64,000 bases of DNA, from NCBI RefSeq assembly GCF_021168555.1, contig NZ_JAJOZS010000006.1, positions 1 through 64,000 of the forward strand, in the 5' to 3' direction. Numbering within the stretch: position 1 is the first letter of the stretch; each line of letters opens with the position of its first letter. A program made the translations under genes and the position numbers. The notes beneath the pieces are model-generated. The model did not search any database, had not been told where the DNA came from, and worked only from the letters and a program-made list of their open reading frames with translations. Source of the stretch: Stenotrophomonas sp. MMGLT7. Its GTDB lineage: Bacteria > Pseudomonadota > Gammaproteobacteria > Xanthomonadales > Xanthomonadaceae. This document shows positions 48,165 to 60,623 of the stretch, one piece after another.

Positions 48165-48578
48165 ATGTTGATGACCATCCTCAATGTGATCTATGTGCTC
48201 GTCGCCATCGCGATGATCGCGTTGATCCTGATGCAGCGCGGCGCCGGCGCGGCCGCCGGTTCCGGCTTCGGCGCCGGTGCCTCCGGCACCGTGTTCGGCT
48301 CCCGCGGCGCTTCGAACTTCCTCTCCAAGTCCACCAAGTGGCTGGCGGTGGTGTTCTTCGGCATCAGCCTGTTCATGGCCTGGTACGCCACCCACAGCGC
48401 CCGTCCCACGACGCAGGCCGACCTCGGCGTGATGTCGCTGCCCGCCGCGCCGGTCCCGGCCGCGCCGGCCGGCGAGCTGCCGCAGGCTCCGGCCGCGGAC
48501 GCTTCGCAGATTCCCAGTGCGCCCGCGCAGGCCGCACCGCCGCAAGAAAAGTCTCCCGAGGCATCGCAGAAAGACTGA
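48165..48578 (+). CDS. secG: Preprotein translocase subunit SecG
   Basis: A 137-residue inner-membrane subunit of the SecYEG channel. Two helices (ILNVIYVLVAIAMIALILMQ and STKWLAVVFFGISLFMAWY) flank the conserved RGAGAAAGSGFGAGASGTVFGSRG loop. The C-terminal third is an Ala/Pro-rich tail longer than in E. coli (110 residues). It lies before a tRNA-Leu gene, the usual secG-leuU linkage. Confidence 0.94.
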   Translation: MLMTILNVIYVLVAIAMIALILMQRGAGAAAGSGFGAGASGTVFGSRGASNFLSKSTKWLAVVFFGISLFMAWYATHSARPTTQADLGVMSLPAAPVPAAPAGELPQAPAADASQIPSAPAQAAPPQEKSPEASQKD

Positions 48579-48585
48579 AGGCGGT

Positions 48586-48591
48586 TACAAT
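48586..48591 (+). promoter_or_regulatory. -10 element of tRNA-Leu
   Basis: TACAAT followed by a GC-rich discriminator (ACGCCGCGC), a layout typical of stringently controlled stable-RNA promoters, 34 bases before the mature tRNA. Confidence 0.5.
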
Positions 48592-48625
48592 ACGCCGCGC
48601 ACTGGAATGCCGGTGCGCGACGCAA

Positions 48626-48710
48626 GCCCAGGTGGCGGAATTGGTAGACGCACTACCTTGAGGTGGTAGCGACTTAGGTCGTAGGGGTTCGAGTCCCCTC
48701 TTGGGCACCA
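48626..48710 (+). tRNA. tRNA-Leu (anticodon GAG)
   Basis: 85 bases including an encoded CCA. The acceptor stem GCCCAGG pairs with CTTGGGC; the anticodon stem CTACC/GGTAG encloses TTGAGGT with anticodon GAG at 48660-48662; a long variable arm (GCGACTTAGGTCGT) marks a class II tRNA; the T-arm has GGTTCGAGTCC. It reads CUC and CUU codons. The gene sits between secG and nuoA. Confidence 0.97.
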
Positions 48711-48816
48711 TTGCTAGGCTGCGGAACCCGTGCAGTGCATCGCCGATGCGCGGGATTCGCCTCACCCCCATGCCGACTGCACTCGTGCCAGTGGGCAAAG
48801 GCAAGAGAGAAACGCT

Positions 48817-49173
48817 GTGCTGGCCGAATATCTGCCGACTCTGTTGTTCCTGATCGTCGCCACCGGCATCGGTATCGCGCTCATGGTGATCGGGCGTTTC
48901 CTCGGCCCGCACCGCCCCGATTCGGCAAAGCTCTCGCCCTACGAGTGCGGCTTCGAGGCATTCGAAGATGCGCGCATGAAGTTCGACGTGCGCTACTACC
49001 TGATCGCCATCCAGTTCATCGTCTTCGACCTGGAAATCATCTTCATCGTGCCGTGGACCCAGGTGTTCATGGAGATCGGCCCGCGTTCGCTGGTCACGAT
49101 GGGCCTGTTCGTCGGCATGCTGTTCCTCGGATTCATCTACGTCTGGAAGAAGGGAGCGCTGGAATGGGAGTGA
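48817..49173 (+). CDS. nuoA: NADH-quinone oxidoreductase subunit A
   Basis: A 118-residue, three-helix membrane subunit of complex I at the junction with the peripheral arm. The conserved YECGF loop and [23 protein letters not shown] are present. GTG at 48817 is preferred over longer frames because it directly precedes the first helix ([13 protein letters not shown]) and has GAGAGA upstream. It opens the 14-gene nuo operon and overlaps nuoB by 10 bases. Confidence 0.96.
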   Translation: MLAEYLPTLLFLIVATGIGIALMVIGRFLGPHRPDSAKLSPYECGFEAFEDARMKFDVRYYLIAIQFIVFDLEIIFIVPWTQVFMEIGPRSLVTMGLFVGMLFLGFIYVWKKGALEWE

Positions 49174-49718
49174 TTCAGACCCTGGATCGCCTGATGACCA
49201 ACCCGATCCCGGAAGGGCGGGTGGACGATATCCTGCGTCCGCAGGGCGAGAACCCGCTGCTGGAGAAGGGCTACGTCACCACCAGCGTGGATGCGCTGCT
49301 GAACTGGGCCAGCACCGGCTCGATGTGGCCGATGACCTTCGGCCTGGCCTGCTGCGCGGTCGAGATGATGCACGCCGGCGCCTCGCGCCTGGACCTGGAC
49401 CGCTACGGCGTGGTGTTCCGCCCGTCGCCGCGCCAGTCGGACGTGATGATCGTGGCCGGCACCCTGGTCAACAAGATGGCCCCGGCGCTGCGCAAGGTCT
49501 ACGACCAGATGCCCGACCCGAAGTGGGTGATCTCGATGGGCAGCTGCGCCAACGGCGGCGGCTACTACCACTATTCCTACTCGGTGGTGCGCGGCTGCGA
49601 CCGCGTGGTGCCGGTCGACGTCTACGTCCCCGGCTGCCCGCCGACGGCCGAGGCGCTGGTCTACGGCATCCTGCAGCTGCAGAAGAAGATCTGGCGAACC
49701 CAGACCATCGCGCGCTGA
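49164..49718 (+). CDS. nuoB: NADH-quinone oxidoreductase subunit B
   Basis: A 184-residue peripheral subunit carrying the terminal [4Fe-4S] cluster N2 that reduces quinone. The ligands are the tandem Cys63-Cys64 (GLACCAVEM), the Cys in MGSCANGG and that in PGCPP. The ATG at 49164 lies inside the end of nuoA. Confidence 0.97.
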   Translation: MGVIQTLDRLMTNPIPEGRVDDILRPQGENPLLEKGYVTTSVDALLNWASTGSMWPMTFGLACCAVEMMHAGASRLDLDRYGVVFRPSPRQSDVMIVAGTLVNKMAPALRKVYDQMPDPKWVISMGSCANGGGYYHYSYSVVRGCDRVVPVDVYVPGCPPTAEALVYGILQLQKKIWRTQTIAR

Positions 49719-49750
49719 CCCCCCGACAACCCCAGAGCACGCCAAGCCCC

Positions 49751-50500
49751 ATGGCAGAGCAAGCATCCTTCATCGACCGGCTCCGCACGCGCTTCGCCAG
49801 CGCGCAGGTCCTCGTGGTCGAACCGCGCGGCGAGGCGACGCTGGAAGTGGCGGCCGACGAGTGGCATGCCACCTGCCTGGCGTTGCGCGACGAATTCGGC
49901 TTCGAGCAGCTCAGCGACCTGTGCGGGCTCGACTACCTCGGCTACGGCAGCGACGAGTGGGACACCGCCGACGTGTCATCGCAGGGCTTCAGCCGCGGCG
50001 TCGAGGGCAAGGCGGTGGGCCGCTTCGCCTGGGGCGAATTCCCCAGCGGCGAGACCTCCGAGGGCACGCAGCCGGTACCGGTGCCGCAGCGCCGCTTCGC
50101 GGTGGTCGCGCAGCTGCTGTCGCTGCAGCACAACCAGCGCCTGCGCGTGCGCTGCCACGCGCCGCACGACGAACTGCCGGTGGTGGCCTCGGTCACCGGC
50201 ATCTGGCCGGGCGCGAACTGGTTCGAGCGCGAGGCGTTCGACCTGTACGGCATCGTCTTCGCCGGCCATCCGGACCTGCGCCGCATCCTCACCGACTACG
50301 GCTTCGTCGGCCATCCGTTCCGCAAGGACTTCCCGCTGATCGGCAACGTCGAGGTGCGCTACGACGAGGAGAAGAAGCGGGTGATCTACGAGCCGGTGAC
50401 CTCGGTCGAGCCGCGCGTGGGCGTGCCGCGGGTGATCCGCGACGACGCGCGCTACCAGACCGCGGCCGGCGAAGCGGCACAGACGGAGGCCAGCAAGTGA
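49751..50500 (+). CDS. nuoC: NADH-quinone oxidoreductase subunit C
   Basis: A 249-residue peripheral-arm subunit (30-kDa type), separate from NuoD, unlike the fused NuoCD of E. coli. The signature [29 protein letters not shown] is present. Residues about 75-115 form a low-complexity insertion ([20 protein letters not shown]) before the conserved [11 protein letters not shown]. Its stop overlaps nuoD by 4 bases. Confidence 0.96.
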   Translation: MAEQASFIDRLRTRFASAQVLVVEPRGEATLEVAADEWHATCLALRDEFGFEQLSDLCGLDYLGYGSDEWDTADVSSQGFSRGVEGKAVGRFAWGEFPSGETSEGTQPVPVPQRRFAVVAQLLSLQHNQRLRVRCHAPHDELPVVASVTGIWPGANWFEREAFDLYGIVFAGHPDLRRILTDYGFVGHPFRKDFPLIGNVEVRYDEEKKRVIYEPVTSVEPRVGVPRVIRDDARYQTAAGEAAQTEASK

Positions 50501-51822
50501 GCGAGGCGCAACAGGCCCACGATTTCCACCAGGCCCGGCAGGCCTTTGCGAGCAATCCCGCCGAGGCCCGGCAGGAGATCCGCAACTACACGATGAACTT
50601 CGGCCCCCAGCATCCGGCCGCGCACGGCGTGCTGCGCCTGATCCTGGAGATGGACGGCGAGACCGTGGTCCGCGCCGACCCGCACATCGGCCTGCTGCAC
50701 CGGGGCACCGAGAAGCTGGCCGAGTCCAAGCCGTTCAACCAGTCGATCGGCTACATGGACCGCCTGGACTACGTGTCGATGATGTGCAACGAGCACGCCT
50801 ACGTGCGCGCGATCGAGACCCTGATGGGGATCGAGGCGCCGGTGCGGGCGCAGTACATCCGCACCATGTTCGACGAGATCACCCGCATCCTGAACCACCT
50901 GATGTGGGTCGGCTCCAACGCGCTCGACCTGGGCGCGATGGCGGTGATGCTGTACGCCTTCCGCGAGCGCGAGGAGCTGATGGACTGCTACGAGGCGGTC
51001 AGCGGCGCGCGCATGCACGCCACCTACTACCGTCCCGGCGGCGTCTACCGCGACCTGCCCGACCGCATGCCCAGGTACAAGGAGTCGCGCTGGCACAAGG
51101 GCAACGCGCTCAAGCGCCTGAACCAGGCGCGCGAGGGCTCGATGCTCGACTTCCTCGAGGACTTCACCAACACCTTCCCGGGGCGGGTGGACGAGTACGA
51201 GACCCTGCTCACCGACAACCGCATCTGGAAGCAGCGCACCGTCGGCATCGGCGTGATCAGCCCGGAGCTGGCCAAGGCCTGGGGCATGACCGGTGTCATG
51301 CTGCGCGGTTCGGGCATCGAGTGGGACCTGCGCAAGAAGCAGCCCTACGCCAAGTACGACGCGGTCGATTTCGACATCCCGGTCGGCCGCGAAGGCGACT
51401 GCTACGACCGCTATCTGGTGCGCATCGCCGAGATGCGCGAGTCCAACCGCATCATCCGGCAGTGCGTGCAGTGGCTCAAGGCCAACCCCGGCCCGGTCAT
51501 GGTCAAGAACTTCAAGGTCGCCCCGCCCAGCCGCGAGGACATGAAGGACGACATGGAAGCGCTGATCCACCACTTCAAGCTGTTCAGCGAGGGCTACTGC
51601 GTGCCGGCCGGCGAGACCTACGCCGCGGTGGAGGCGCCCAAGGGCGAGTTCGGCTGCTACCTGATGTCCGACGGCGCCAACAAGCCGTTCCGCGTGCACC
51701 TGCGCGCGCCCGGCTTCGCCCACCTGTCGTCGATCGACGTCACGGTGCGCGGGCACCTGCTGGCCGACGTGGTGGCGATGATCGGTACTTATGATCTGGT
51801 GTTCGGTGAGGTCGACCGATGA
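50497..51822 (+). CDS. nuoD: NADH-quinone oxidoreductase subunit D
   Basis: A 441-residue subunit (49-kDa type) forming the quinone pocket with NuoB. Key segments: [28 protein letters not shown] and the C-terminal ending VFGEVDR. The GTG at 50497 overlaps the nuoC stop (GTGA); an internal Met at TMNFGPQHP is less likely to be the start. Confidence 0.97.
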   Translation: MSEAQQAHDFHQARQAFASNPAEARQEIRNYTMNFGPQHPAAHGVLRLILEMDGETVVRADPHIGLLHRGTEKLAESKPFNQSIGYMDRLDYVSMMCNEHAYVRAIETLMGIEAPVRAQYIRTMFDEITRILNHLMWVGSNALDLGAMAVMLYAFREREELMDCYEAVSGARMHATYYRPGGVYRDLPDRMPRYKESRWHKGNALKRLNQAREGSMLDFLEDFTNTFPGRVDEYETLLTDNRIWKQRTVGIGVISPELAKAWGMTGVMLRGSGIEWDLRKKQPYAKYDAVDFDIPVGREGDCYDRYLVRIAEMRESNRIIRQCVQWLKANPGPVMVKNFKVAPPSREDMKDDMEALIHHFKLFSEGYCVPAGETYAAVEAPKGEFGCYLMSDGANKPFRVHLRAPGFAHLSSIDVTVRGHLLADVVAMIGTYDLVFGEVDR

Positions 51823-52346
51823 AGGCGACAGGCAATTTCGAAGCGGCGCGCGACGTCGATCCGATGGTGGTGCTGAGCGATCAGACGCGCGCCCACATCG
51901 ACCACTGGGCCAGCAAGTTCCCGCCCGAGCGCAAGCGCTCGGCGGTGCTGCAGGGCCTGCATGCGGCGCAGGAACAGAACCAGGGCTGGCTCAGCGACGA
52001 GCTGATCGCCGCGGTGGCCAAGTACCTGGACCTGCCGCCGGTGTGGGCCTACGAGGTCGCCAGCTTCTACTCGATGTTCGAGACCGAGCGGGTGGGGCGC
52101 AACAACGTCGCCTTCTGCACCAACATCAGCTGCTGGCTCAACGGCGCCGAGGGCCTGGTCGCGCATGCGGAGAAGAAGCTCGGCTGCAAGCTGGGCCAGT
52201 CCACCGCCGACGGCCGCGTCTACCTCAAGCGCGAGGAAGAGTGCCTGGCCGGCTGCGCCGGTGCGCCGATGATGGTCATCAACGGCCATTACCACGAGCA
52301 CCTGACCGTCGAGAAGGTCGACGAGCTGCTGGACGGGCTGGAGTAA
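51819..52346 (+). CDS. nuoE: NADH-quinone oxidoreductase subunit E
   Basis: A 175-residue thioredoxin-like subunit with the [2Fe-2S] cluster N1a; ligands are CTNISC and CLAGC. Part of the NADH-oxidising module with NuoF and NuoG. Overlaps nuoD by 4 bases; 4 bases separate it from nuoF. Confidence 0.96.
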   Translation: MKATGNFEAARDVDPMVVLSDQTRAHIDHWASKFPPERKRSAVLQGLHAAQEQNQGWLSDELIAAVAKYLDLPPVWAYEVASFYSMFETERVGRNNVAFCTNISCWLNGAEGLVAHAEKKLGCKLGQSTADGRVYLKREEECLAGCAGAPMMVINGHYHEHLTVEKVDELLDGLE

Positions 52347-52350
52347 CGGC

Positions 52351-53681
<1,331 letters not shown>

Positions 53682-53685
<4 letters not shown>

Positions 53686-55916
53686 GCGCCCAACCGGTGA
53701 ACCCCAACGTGCCGCCCGACCACGTCACCATCGAGATCGACGGCCAGAGCCTGGTCGTGCCCAAGGGCTCGATGATCATCCAGGCAGCCGACAAGGCCGG
53801 CATCCCGATCCCGCGCTTCTGCTACCACGAGAAGCTGCCGATCGCGGCCAACTGCCGCATGTGCCTGGTCGATGTCGAGAAGTCGCCCAAGCCGTCGCCG
53901 GCCTGCGCCACGCCGGTGATGGACGGCATGAAGATCCAGACCCGCAACGAAAAGGCGCTCAAGTACCAGCGCTCGGTGATGGAATTCCTGCTGATCAACC
54001 ACCCGCTGGACTGCCCGATCTGCGACCAGGGCGGCGAGTGCGAACTGCAGGACGTCTCGCTCGGCTACGGCCGCTCGGTCAGCCGCTTCAACGAGCGCAA
54101 GCGCGTGGTGCCCGACGAGGACATCGGCCCGCTGGTCGCCACCGAGATGACCCGCTGCATCCAGTGCACGCGCTGCATCCGTTTCACCGCGGACGTGGCC
54201 GGCACCTACGAGCTGGGCGGCATGTACCGCGGCGAGAACCTGCAGATCGGCACCTACGACGGCAAGCCGCTGACCACCGAACTGTCGGGCAACGTCATCG
54301 ACGTGTGCCCGGTCGGCGCGCTGACCAACAAGGTGTTCCAGTTCCGCGCCCGTCCGTGGGAGCTGCAGGCGCGCGAGTCGCTGGGTTACCACGACGCCAT
54401 GGGCAGCAACCTGTTCCTGCACGTGCGCCGCGGCGAAGTGCTGCGCGCGGTGCCGCGCGACAACGAGGCGGTCAACGAGTGCTGGCTGTCCGACCGCGAC
54501 CGCTACTCGCACCAGGGCCTGTACAGCGCCGACCGCGCGGTCAAGCCGCTGCAGAAGGTGGACGGGCAGTGGCAGGAGGTCTCCTGGACCGAGGCGCTGG
54601 CCACCGCCGCGCAGATCCTGCGCGACAACCGCGGCGACGACCTCGGCGTCCTGGCGCATCCGGCCACTTCCAACGAGGAAGGCGAGCTGCTGGCGCGCCT
54701 GGCCGCCGGGCTGGACAGCGGCAACCTGGACCACCGCATCCTCGGCCGCGACTTCTCCGATGCCGCCGTCGCCGAGCCGTTCGCGCTGCCGCTGGCCGAG
54801 ATCGAGCAGGCCGACGTGATCGTCGTACTCGGCAGCAACCTGCGCCACGAGCTGCCGCTGCTGCATGCGCGGCTGCGTAAGGCGCAGACCCGCAACGGGG
54901 CGAGGATCCATTCGATCAACCCGGTCGATTTCGACTTCGCGTTCGCCCAGGCCGGCAAGCAGATCGTGCCGCCGTCGCGCTACGCCGAGGCGCTGGACGA
55001 TGCCGCATTGCTGGAGGCGGTCAAGGGCGCCGGTCGCGCGGTGCTGATCGTCGGCGCGCTGGTCGAGAACCACCCGCAGGCCGCCGCGCTGCGCGCCGCC
55101 GCGCGCCGCTTCGCCGACGCCACCGGGGCCGCGCTGTGCCGTATCCCGCAGGGCGCCAACGCGCTGGGCCTGGCACGCCGTGGCGTGCTGCCGGGCGCGC
55201 GCGACGCGGCCGCGATGCTGGCCGACCCGCGCAAGGCCTACGTGCTGTACGGCATCGAGCCGGGCCTGGACTTCGCCGACACCGCCGCCGCGCGCAAGGC
55301 GCTGGCCGGTGCCCGCGTGGTGGCGTTCAGCCAGTTCGCCTGTGCCTCCACCCGCGACGTGGCCGACGTGATCCTGCCGGTCGGCGCGCTGCCCGAGATC
55401 GAGGCCACGCTGACCAACCTCGACGGCCGCGACCAGGCGGCCAGGGCCGCCGGCAAGCTGCCGGGCGAGGCCCGCGAGGGCTGGCGCGTGCTGCGTGCGC
55501 TGGGCGGCGAACTGCAGCTGCCGGGCTTCGACTTCACCGACCTGGCGGGCCTGCGCGGCACGCTGGCGCCGCGCCAGGTGGCCGTGGCCGCCTCGGCCAG
55601 GCCTGTCGTCGGCGACGAGGGCCTGGAAGTGGCCGCGACCGCAGCCATCTACCGCACCGATGCGGTAGTGCGCCGCGCCGCCGCGTTGCAGGCGCATCCG
55701 TTGAATGTCGCGCCGCGCATCGTGGTCGCGCTGGCCGACGCGCAGCGCCTGCAGCTGGCGGCCGGGCAGATGGCCAAGGTCGGCGCCGCCGCCGGCACCG
55801 CCACGCTGCCGGTCGAGATCGATGGGCGGGTGGCGCAGGGAACGGTCTGGATCGAAACCGGCCATGGCGCGACCGCGCCGCTGGGCGCCGGTCGGGTAAC
55901 GGTGGTGTCCGCATGA
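53682..55916 (+). CDS. nuoG: NADH-quinone oxidoreductase subunit G
   Basis: A 744-residue multi-cluster subunit of the NADH module. The N-terminal ferredoxin-like [2Fe-2S] site ([16 protein letters not shown]), the His/Cys site [18 protein letters not shown] and the [10 protein letters not shown]...DVCPVG site are all visible. The remainder is a degenerate molybdopterin-oxidoreductase-like domain, ending in an Ala-rich tail. Overlaps nuoH by 4 bases. Confidence 0.96.
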
Positions 55917-57004
55917 ACGAGATGCTGTTGAACGCGGTCGATCCGCTGCACCAGTGGTTCCTGGGGCTGGGCGATATCGGCGTGGTGCTGTGGATCGTGC
56001 TGAAGATCCTGCTGATCGCCGTGCCGGTGATCGTGGCGGTGGCCTTCTACGTGGTCTGGGAGCGCAAGCTGATCGGCTGGATGCACGTGCGCCACGGGCC
56101 GATGTACGTCGGCATGGGCGTGTTCCAGGCCTTCGCCGACGTGTTCAAGCTGCTGTCCAAGGAGATCATCCAGCCCAGCAGCTCGCACAAGCTGATCTAC
56201 CTGCTGGCGCCGCTGATCGTGCTGGCGCCGTCGTTCGCCGCCTGGGCTGTGGTGCCGTTCGACTACAGGATCGTGCTGTCCAACGCCAACGCCGGCCTGC
56301 TGTACCTGCTGGCGATGACCTCGCTGGGCGTGTACGGCATCATCCTCGCCGGCTGGGCGTCCAACTCCAAGTACGCGTTCCTGGGCGCGATGCGCTCGGC
56401 CGCGCAGGTGGTCAGCTACGAGATCGCGATGGGCTTCGCCCTGGTCGGCGTGATGATCGCCGCCGGCAGCCTCAACCTGAGCCAGATCGTGCTGGCGCAG
56501 CAGGGCGACTCCGGCTTCCTCGACTGGTTCCTGATCCCGCTGTTCCCGCTGTTCATCGTCTACTGGGTGTCCGGCGTGGCCGAGACCAACCGCGCCCCGT
56601 TCGACGTGGTCGAGGGCGAGTCGGAGATCGTCGCCGGCCACATGGTCGAATACTCCGGCGGCTCGTTCGCGCTGTTCTTCCTGGCCGAATACGCCAACAT
56701 GATCCTGGTCAGCTTCCTGATCTCGATCTTCTTCCTCGGCGGCTGGCTGAGCCCGATCCAGGGCTGGATCACCGCCGACGTGTCGCCGTGGGTGAACTGG
56801 ATCTGGACCGGCGGCTGGCCGTGGCTGCTGCTCAAGGTGCTGTTCTTCGCCAGCGCGTACATCTGGTTCCGCGCCAGCTTCCCGCGCTACCGCTACGACC
56901 AGATCATGCGCCTGGGCTGGAAGGTGTTCATTCCGCTGACCATCGCATGGATCGCGGTGACGGCATTGATGGTGTTCTACGGCGTGATCCAGAAGGGTGT
57001 CTGA
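55913..57004 (+). CDS. nuoH: NADH-quinone oxidoreductase subunit H
   Basis: A 363-residue, eight-helix membrane subunit that forms the quinone entry channel with NuoB and NuoD. Signatures: [22 protein letters not shown], the acidic loop [19 protein letters not shown] and the ending [19 protein letters not shown]. Separated from nuoI by 4 bases. Confidence 0.97.
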   Translation: MNEMLLNAVDPLHQWFLGLGDIGVVLWIVLKILLIAVPVIVAVAFYVVWERKLIGWMHVRHGPMYVGMGVFQAFADVFKLLSKEIIQPSSSHKLIYLLAPLIVLAPSFAAWAVVPFDYRIVLSNANAGLLYLLAMTSLGVYGIILAGWASNSKYAFLGAMRSAAQVVSYEIAMGFALVGVMIAAGSLNLSQIVLAQQGDSGFLDWFLIPLFPLFIVYWVSGVAETNRAPFDVVEGESEIVAGHMVEYSGGSFALFFLAEYANMILVSFLISIFFLGGWLSPIQGWITADVSPWVNWIWTGGWPWLLLKVLFFASAYIWFRASFPRYRYDQIMRLGWKVFIPLTIAWIAVTALMVFYGVIQKGV

Positions 57005-57008
57005 CGCG

Positions 57009-57497
57009 ATGAACAAGATTACCCACTATTTCAAGAGTCTGATGCTGCTGGAGCTGCTCGGCGGCCTGTGGCTGACGCTCAAGTACACCTTCAAGCCCAA
57101 GTACACCGTGCTGTACCCGATGGAGAAGTTCCCGCAGTCGCCGCGCTTCCGCGGCCTGCACGCGCTGCGCCGCTATCCCAACGGCGAGGAGCGCTGCATC
57201 GCCTGCAAGCTGTGCGAGGCGGTGTGCCCGGCGCTGGCCATCACCATCGACTCGACCAAGCGCGAGGACGGCAGCCGCCGCACCACCCGCTACGAGATCG
57301 ACCTGTTCAAGTGCATCTACTGCGGGTTCTGCGAGGAGAGCTGCCCGGTGGACTCGATCGTGGAGACCCACATCCACGAGTACCACTTCGAGAACCGCGG
57401 CGAGAACGTCGTCACCAAGCCGCAGCTGCTGGCACTGGGGGACCGGCTGGAAGCCGAGATCGCCGAGCGCCGCGCCGCCGACTCCGCTTTCCGCTGA
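57009..57497 (+). CDS. nuoI: NADH-quinone oxidoreductase subunit I
   Basis: A 162-residue ferredoxin-type subunit with two [4Fe-4S] clusters (N6a and N6b), bound by [12 protein letters not shown] and [12 protein letters not shown]. An N-terminal amphipathic segment attaches it to the membrane. ATG 57009 is preferred; an in-frame GTG at 56997 overlaps nuoH. Confidence 0.97.
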   Translation: MNKITHYFKSLMLLELLGGLWLTLKYTFKPKYTVLYPMEKFPQSPRFRGLHALRRYPNGEERCIACKLCEAVCPALAITIDSTKREDGSRRTTRYEIDLFKCIYCGFCEESCPVDSIVETHIHEYHFENRGENVVTKPQLLALGDRLEAEIAERRAADSAFR

Positions 57498-57501
57498 GGT
57501 C

Positions 57502-58161
57502 ATGATGGACTGGGTCAATATCGCCTTCTACGTCTTTTCCGCCGTCGCGGTGGTCGCCGCCGGCGCGGTGATCAGCGTGCGCAACTCGGTCTACGCCGTG
57601 TTGAGCCTGATCCTGACGTTCTTCTCCGTGGCCTGCATCTGGCTGCTGGTCGGTGCCGAGTTCCTCGGCGTGGCGCTGGTGCTGGTGTACGTGGGCGCGG
57701 TGATGGTGCTGTTCCTGTTCGTGGTGATGATGCTCGACCTGGACACCGACAAGCTGCGCGAAGGCTGGGTGCGCTACCTGCCGGTCGGCGCGATCGTGGC
57801 GATCGCGATGCTGGTGCAGATGCTGGTGCTGATCGGCGTCAAGGCGCGCAGCCAGGCACCGTTCCCGGCCGACAACGCCGCCGCGCAGGCCGCCGACAGC
57901 TCCAACATCACCTGGCTGGCGCGTAGCCTGTTCACCGAGTACCTGCTGCCGTTCGAGTTCGCCGCGGTCATCCTGACCGTGGCGGTGGTCGCGGCGGTGA
58001 TGCTGACCCTGCGCAAGCGCGAGGGCGTCAAGCGCCAGGACATCGGCGCACAGACCCGGGTCAAGGCCGGCGACCGCCTGCGCATGGTCAAGATGCAGGC
58101 CGAAGCGCGCCCCGGCGCCGCGCCGGCCGCCGAACCCGCTTCCCCGGAGGCCAAGCCATGA
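57502..58161 (+). CDS. nuoJ: NADH-quinone oxidoreductase subunit J
   Basis: A 219-residue, five-helix membrane subunit. The third helix ([25 protein letters not shown]) contains the region with the pi-bulge important for proton pumping. The C-terminal 45 residues form a basic, Ala/Pro-rich cytoplasmic tail beyond the E. coli length. Overlaps nuoK by 4 bases. Confidence 0.96.
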   Translation: MMDWVNIAFYVFSAVAVVAAGAVISVRNSVYAVLSLILTFFSVACIWLLVGAEFLGVALVLVYVGAVMVLFLFVVMMLDLDTDKLREGWVRYLPVGAIVAIAMLVQMLVLIGVKARSQAPFPADNAAAQAADSSNITWLARSLFTEYLLPFEFAAVILTVAVVAAVMLTLRKREGVKRQDIGAQTRVKAGDRLRMVKMQAEARPGAAPAAEPASPEAKP

Positions 58162-58463
58162 TCACCCTGGGCCACATGCTGTCGCTGGGCGCGGTGCTGT
58201 TCTGCATCAGCCTCGCCGGCATCTTCCTCAACCGCAAGAACGTCATCGTGCTGCTGATGTCGATCGAGCTGATGCTGCTGTCGGTCAACATCAACTTCAT
58301 CGCCTTCTCGCGCGAGATGGGAGACACGGCCGGGCAGCTGTTCGTGTTCTTCATCCTGACCGTGGCCGCCGCCGAGGCCGCGATCGGCCTGGCGATCCTG
58401 GTGACCCTGTTCCGTACCCGCCGCACGATCAATGTGGCCGAAGTCGATTCGCTGAAGGGCTGA
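58158..58463 (+). CDS. nuoK: NADH-quinone oxidoreductase subunit K
   Basis: A 101-residue, three-helix MrpC-like subunit. The two membrane-buried glutamates needed for proton transfer are Glu37 (MSIELMLL) and Glu73 (AAAEAAIGL). Seven bases separate it from nuoL. Confidence 0.97.
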   Translation: MITLGHMLSLGAVLFCISLAGIFLNRKNVIVLLMSIELMLLSVNINFIAFSREMGDTAGQLFVFFILTVAAAEAAIGLAILVTLFRTRRTINVAEVDSLKG

Positions 58464-58470
58464 TCCGAAG

Positions 58471-60603
58471 ATGGAAACCACTCTCTCCAAGGGTCTGCTG
58501 ATCGCGGTGGTGCTGGCGCCGCTGCTGGGCAGCATCGTCGCCGGACTGCTGGGCCGCCAGGTCGGGCGCAAGGGCGCGCAGTTCGTCACCATCCTCGGCG
58601 TGGCGGTCAGCTGCGCGCTGTCGTGCTGGACGCTGTACCAGCTGCTGGGGCAGGGCGCGGCGCCGTTCAACGAGAACCTGTACACGTTCTTCGACGTCGG
58701 CAGCTACTCGGCGCACGTCGGCTTCATGGTCGACCGGCTGACCGCGATGATGATGGTGGTGGTGACCTTCGTGTCGCTGCTGGTGCACATCTACACCGTC
58801 GGCTACATGGCCGACGATCCCGGCTACCAGCGCTTCTTCAGCTACATCTCGCTGTTCACCTTCTCCATGCTCACGCTGGTGATGAGCAACAACTTCCTGC
58901 AGCTGTTCTTCGGCTGGGAAGCGGTGGGCCTGGTGTCGTACCTGCTGATCGGCTTCTGGTTCAAGCGCCCGACCGCGATCTTCGCCAACATGAAGGCGTT
59001 CATCGTCAACCGCGTCGGCGACTTCGGCTTCCTGCTCGGCATCGCCGGCGTGCTGCTGTGGTTCGGCACGCTCGACTACGCCACCGTGTTCGCCAATGCG
59101 CCGCTGCTGGCCGGTGCCCAGGTGCAGCTGTTCGAGGGCCACCTGTGGAGCGTGACCACGCTGATCTGCATCTGCCTGTTCATCGGCGCGATGGGCAAGT
59201 CGGCGCAGGTGCCGCTGCACGTGTGGCTGCCTGACTCGATGGAAGGCCCGACCCCGATCTCGGCGCTGATCCACGCCGCGACCATGGTCACCGCCGGCAT
59301 CTTCATGGTGGCGCGCATGTCGCCGCTGTTCGAGCTGTCCGAGACCGCGCTGAACTTCGTGCTGTTCATCGGCGCCACCACCGCGTTCTTCACCGGCCTG
59401 ATCGGCATCGTGCAGAGCGACATCAAGCGCGTGGTCGCCTATTCCACGCTGTCGCAGCTGGGCTACATGACCGTGGCGCTGGGCGTGTCGGCGTACTCGG
59501 CGGCGGTGTTCCACCTGATGACCCACGCCTTCTTCAAGGCGCTGCTGTTCCTGGGCGCCGGCTCGGTCATCATCGCCATGCACCACGAGCAGGACATGCG
59601 CAGGATGGGCGGGCTGCGCAAGTACATGCCGATCACCTTCGTCACCATGTGGATCGGCACGCTGGCGCTGGTCGGCACGCCGTTCTTCTCCGGCTTCTAT
59701 TCCAAGGACAGCATCATCGAGGCGGCCGCGCACCACGCCCATGAGGCGCCGGGCTGGATCGCCACCTACGGCTACTGGGCGGTGCTGGGCGGCGTGCTGG
59801 TGACCAGCTTCTACAGCTTCCGCCTGCTGTTCCTGACCTTCCACGGCAAGGAGCGCTTCCGCGACGACGGCCACGGCCACGGCGCGCATGCGCATGCCGA
59901 CGCCGAGCACGCCGACGCCGAGGCACAGGTGCACGCCCATGACGAGGACCACGGCCACGGCCATGGCGCGCACGAGCCGCACGAGTCGCCGTGGGTGGTG
60001 ACCGTGCCGCTGATCCTGCTGGCGATCCCGTCCATCGCGATCGGCTTCTTCACCATCGGGCCGATGCTGTTCGGCACCGACTGGGCCGGCCACCACGCCG
60101 CCGAGGCGATCAAGGGCCAGACCGTATCGTTCTTCACCGGCATCGTCGATTTCCACGATCCGGCGCGCGATACCGTCGGCGCACTGGCCGAGGAGTTCCA
60201 CGGTCCGGTCGCCTTCGCCCTGCATGGCATGACCACCGCGCCGTTCCTGCTGACCGTGGCCGGCTTCCTGCTCGCGGCGCTGATGTACCTGTGGAAGCCG
60301 TCGCTGGCGCCGCGCGCGCGCAGGTTCTTCGCGCCCGTGGTGTGGCTGCTGGAGAACAAGTACGGTTTCGACAAGCTGTGGATCAATGGTTTCGCCGGAG
60401 GCGGTGTCGTCCTGGGGCGGGTCGCCAACGGCATCGACGGCAAGCTCGTCGACGGCGTGGCGGTCAATGGCACCGCACGCCTGGTCGACCTGGCGGCCAA
60501 CCTGTTGCGTCGCACGCAATCCGGTTTCCTCTATCACTACGCCTTCGCGATGATCATCGGCCTGATTGCCCTGTTGGCAGTCCTGATGCATTTCTGGCGT
60601 TGA
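58471..60603 (+). CDS. nuoL: NADH-quinone oxidoreductase subunit L
   Basis: A 710-residue antiporter-like proton-pumping subunit at the distal end of the membrane arm. Conserved segments include FFGWEAVGLVSYLLIGFWF, PLHVWLPDSMEGPTPISALIHAATMV and SQLGYMTVALG; a long lateral helix lies in the C-terminal part. Residues about 466-506 form a hydrophilic loop with 12 histidines in about 40 residues, interspersed with Asp and Glu, which could bind metal ions. Confidence 0.97.
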   Translation: METTLSKGLLIAVVLAPLLGSIVAGLLGRQVGRKGAQFVTILGVAVSCALSCWTLYQLLGQGAAPFNENLYTFFDVGSYSAHVGFMVDRLTAMMMVVVTFVSLLVHIYTVGYMADDPGYQRFFSYISLFTFSMLTLVMSNNFLQLFFGWEAVGLVSYLLIGFWFKRPTAIFANMKAFIVNRVGDFGFLLGIAGVLLWFGTLDYATVFANAPLLAGAQVQLFEGHLWSVTTLICICLFIGAMGKSAQVPLHVWLPDSMEGPTPISALIHAATMVTAGIFMVARMSPLFELSETALNFVLFIGATTAFFTGLIGIVQSDIKRVVAYSTLSQLGYMTVALGVSAYSAAVFHLMTHAFFKALLFLGAGSVIIAMHHEQDMRRMGGLRKYMPITFVTMWIGTLALVGTPFFSGFYSKDSIIEAAAHHAHEAPGWIATYGYWAVLGGVLVTSFYSFRLLFLTFHGKERFRDDGHGHGAHAHADAEHADAEAQVHAHDEDHGHGHGAHEPHESPWVVTVPLILLAIPSIAIGFFTIGPMLFGTDWAGHHAAEAIKGQTVSFFTGIVDFHDPARDTVGALAEEFHGPVAFALHGMTTAPFLLTVAGFLLAALMYLWKPSLAPRARRFFAPVVWLLENKYGFDKLWINGFAGGGVVLGRVANGIDGKLVDGVAVNGTARLVDLAANLLRRTQSGFLYHYAFAMIIGLIALLAVLMHFWR

Positions 60604-60623
60604 CCTGTACGGAATAAGAAGAC

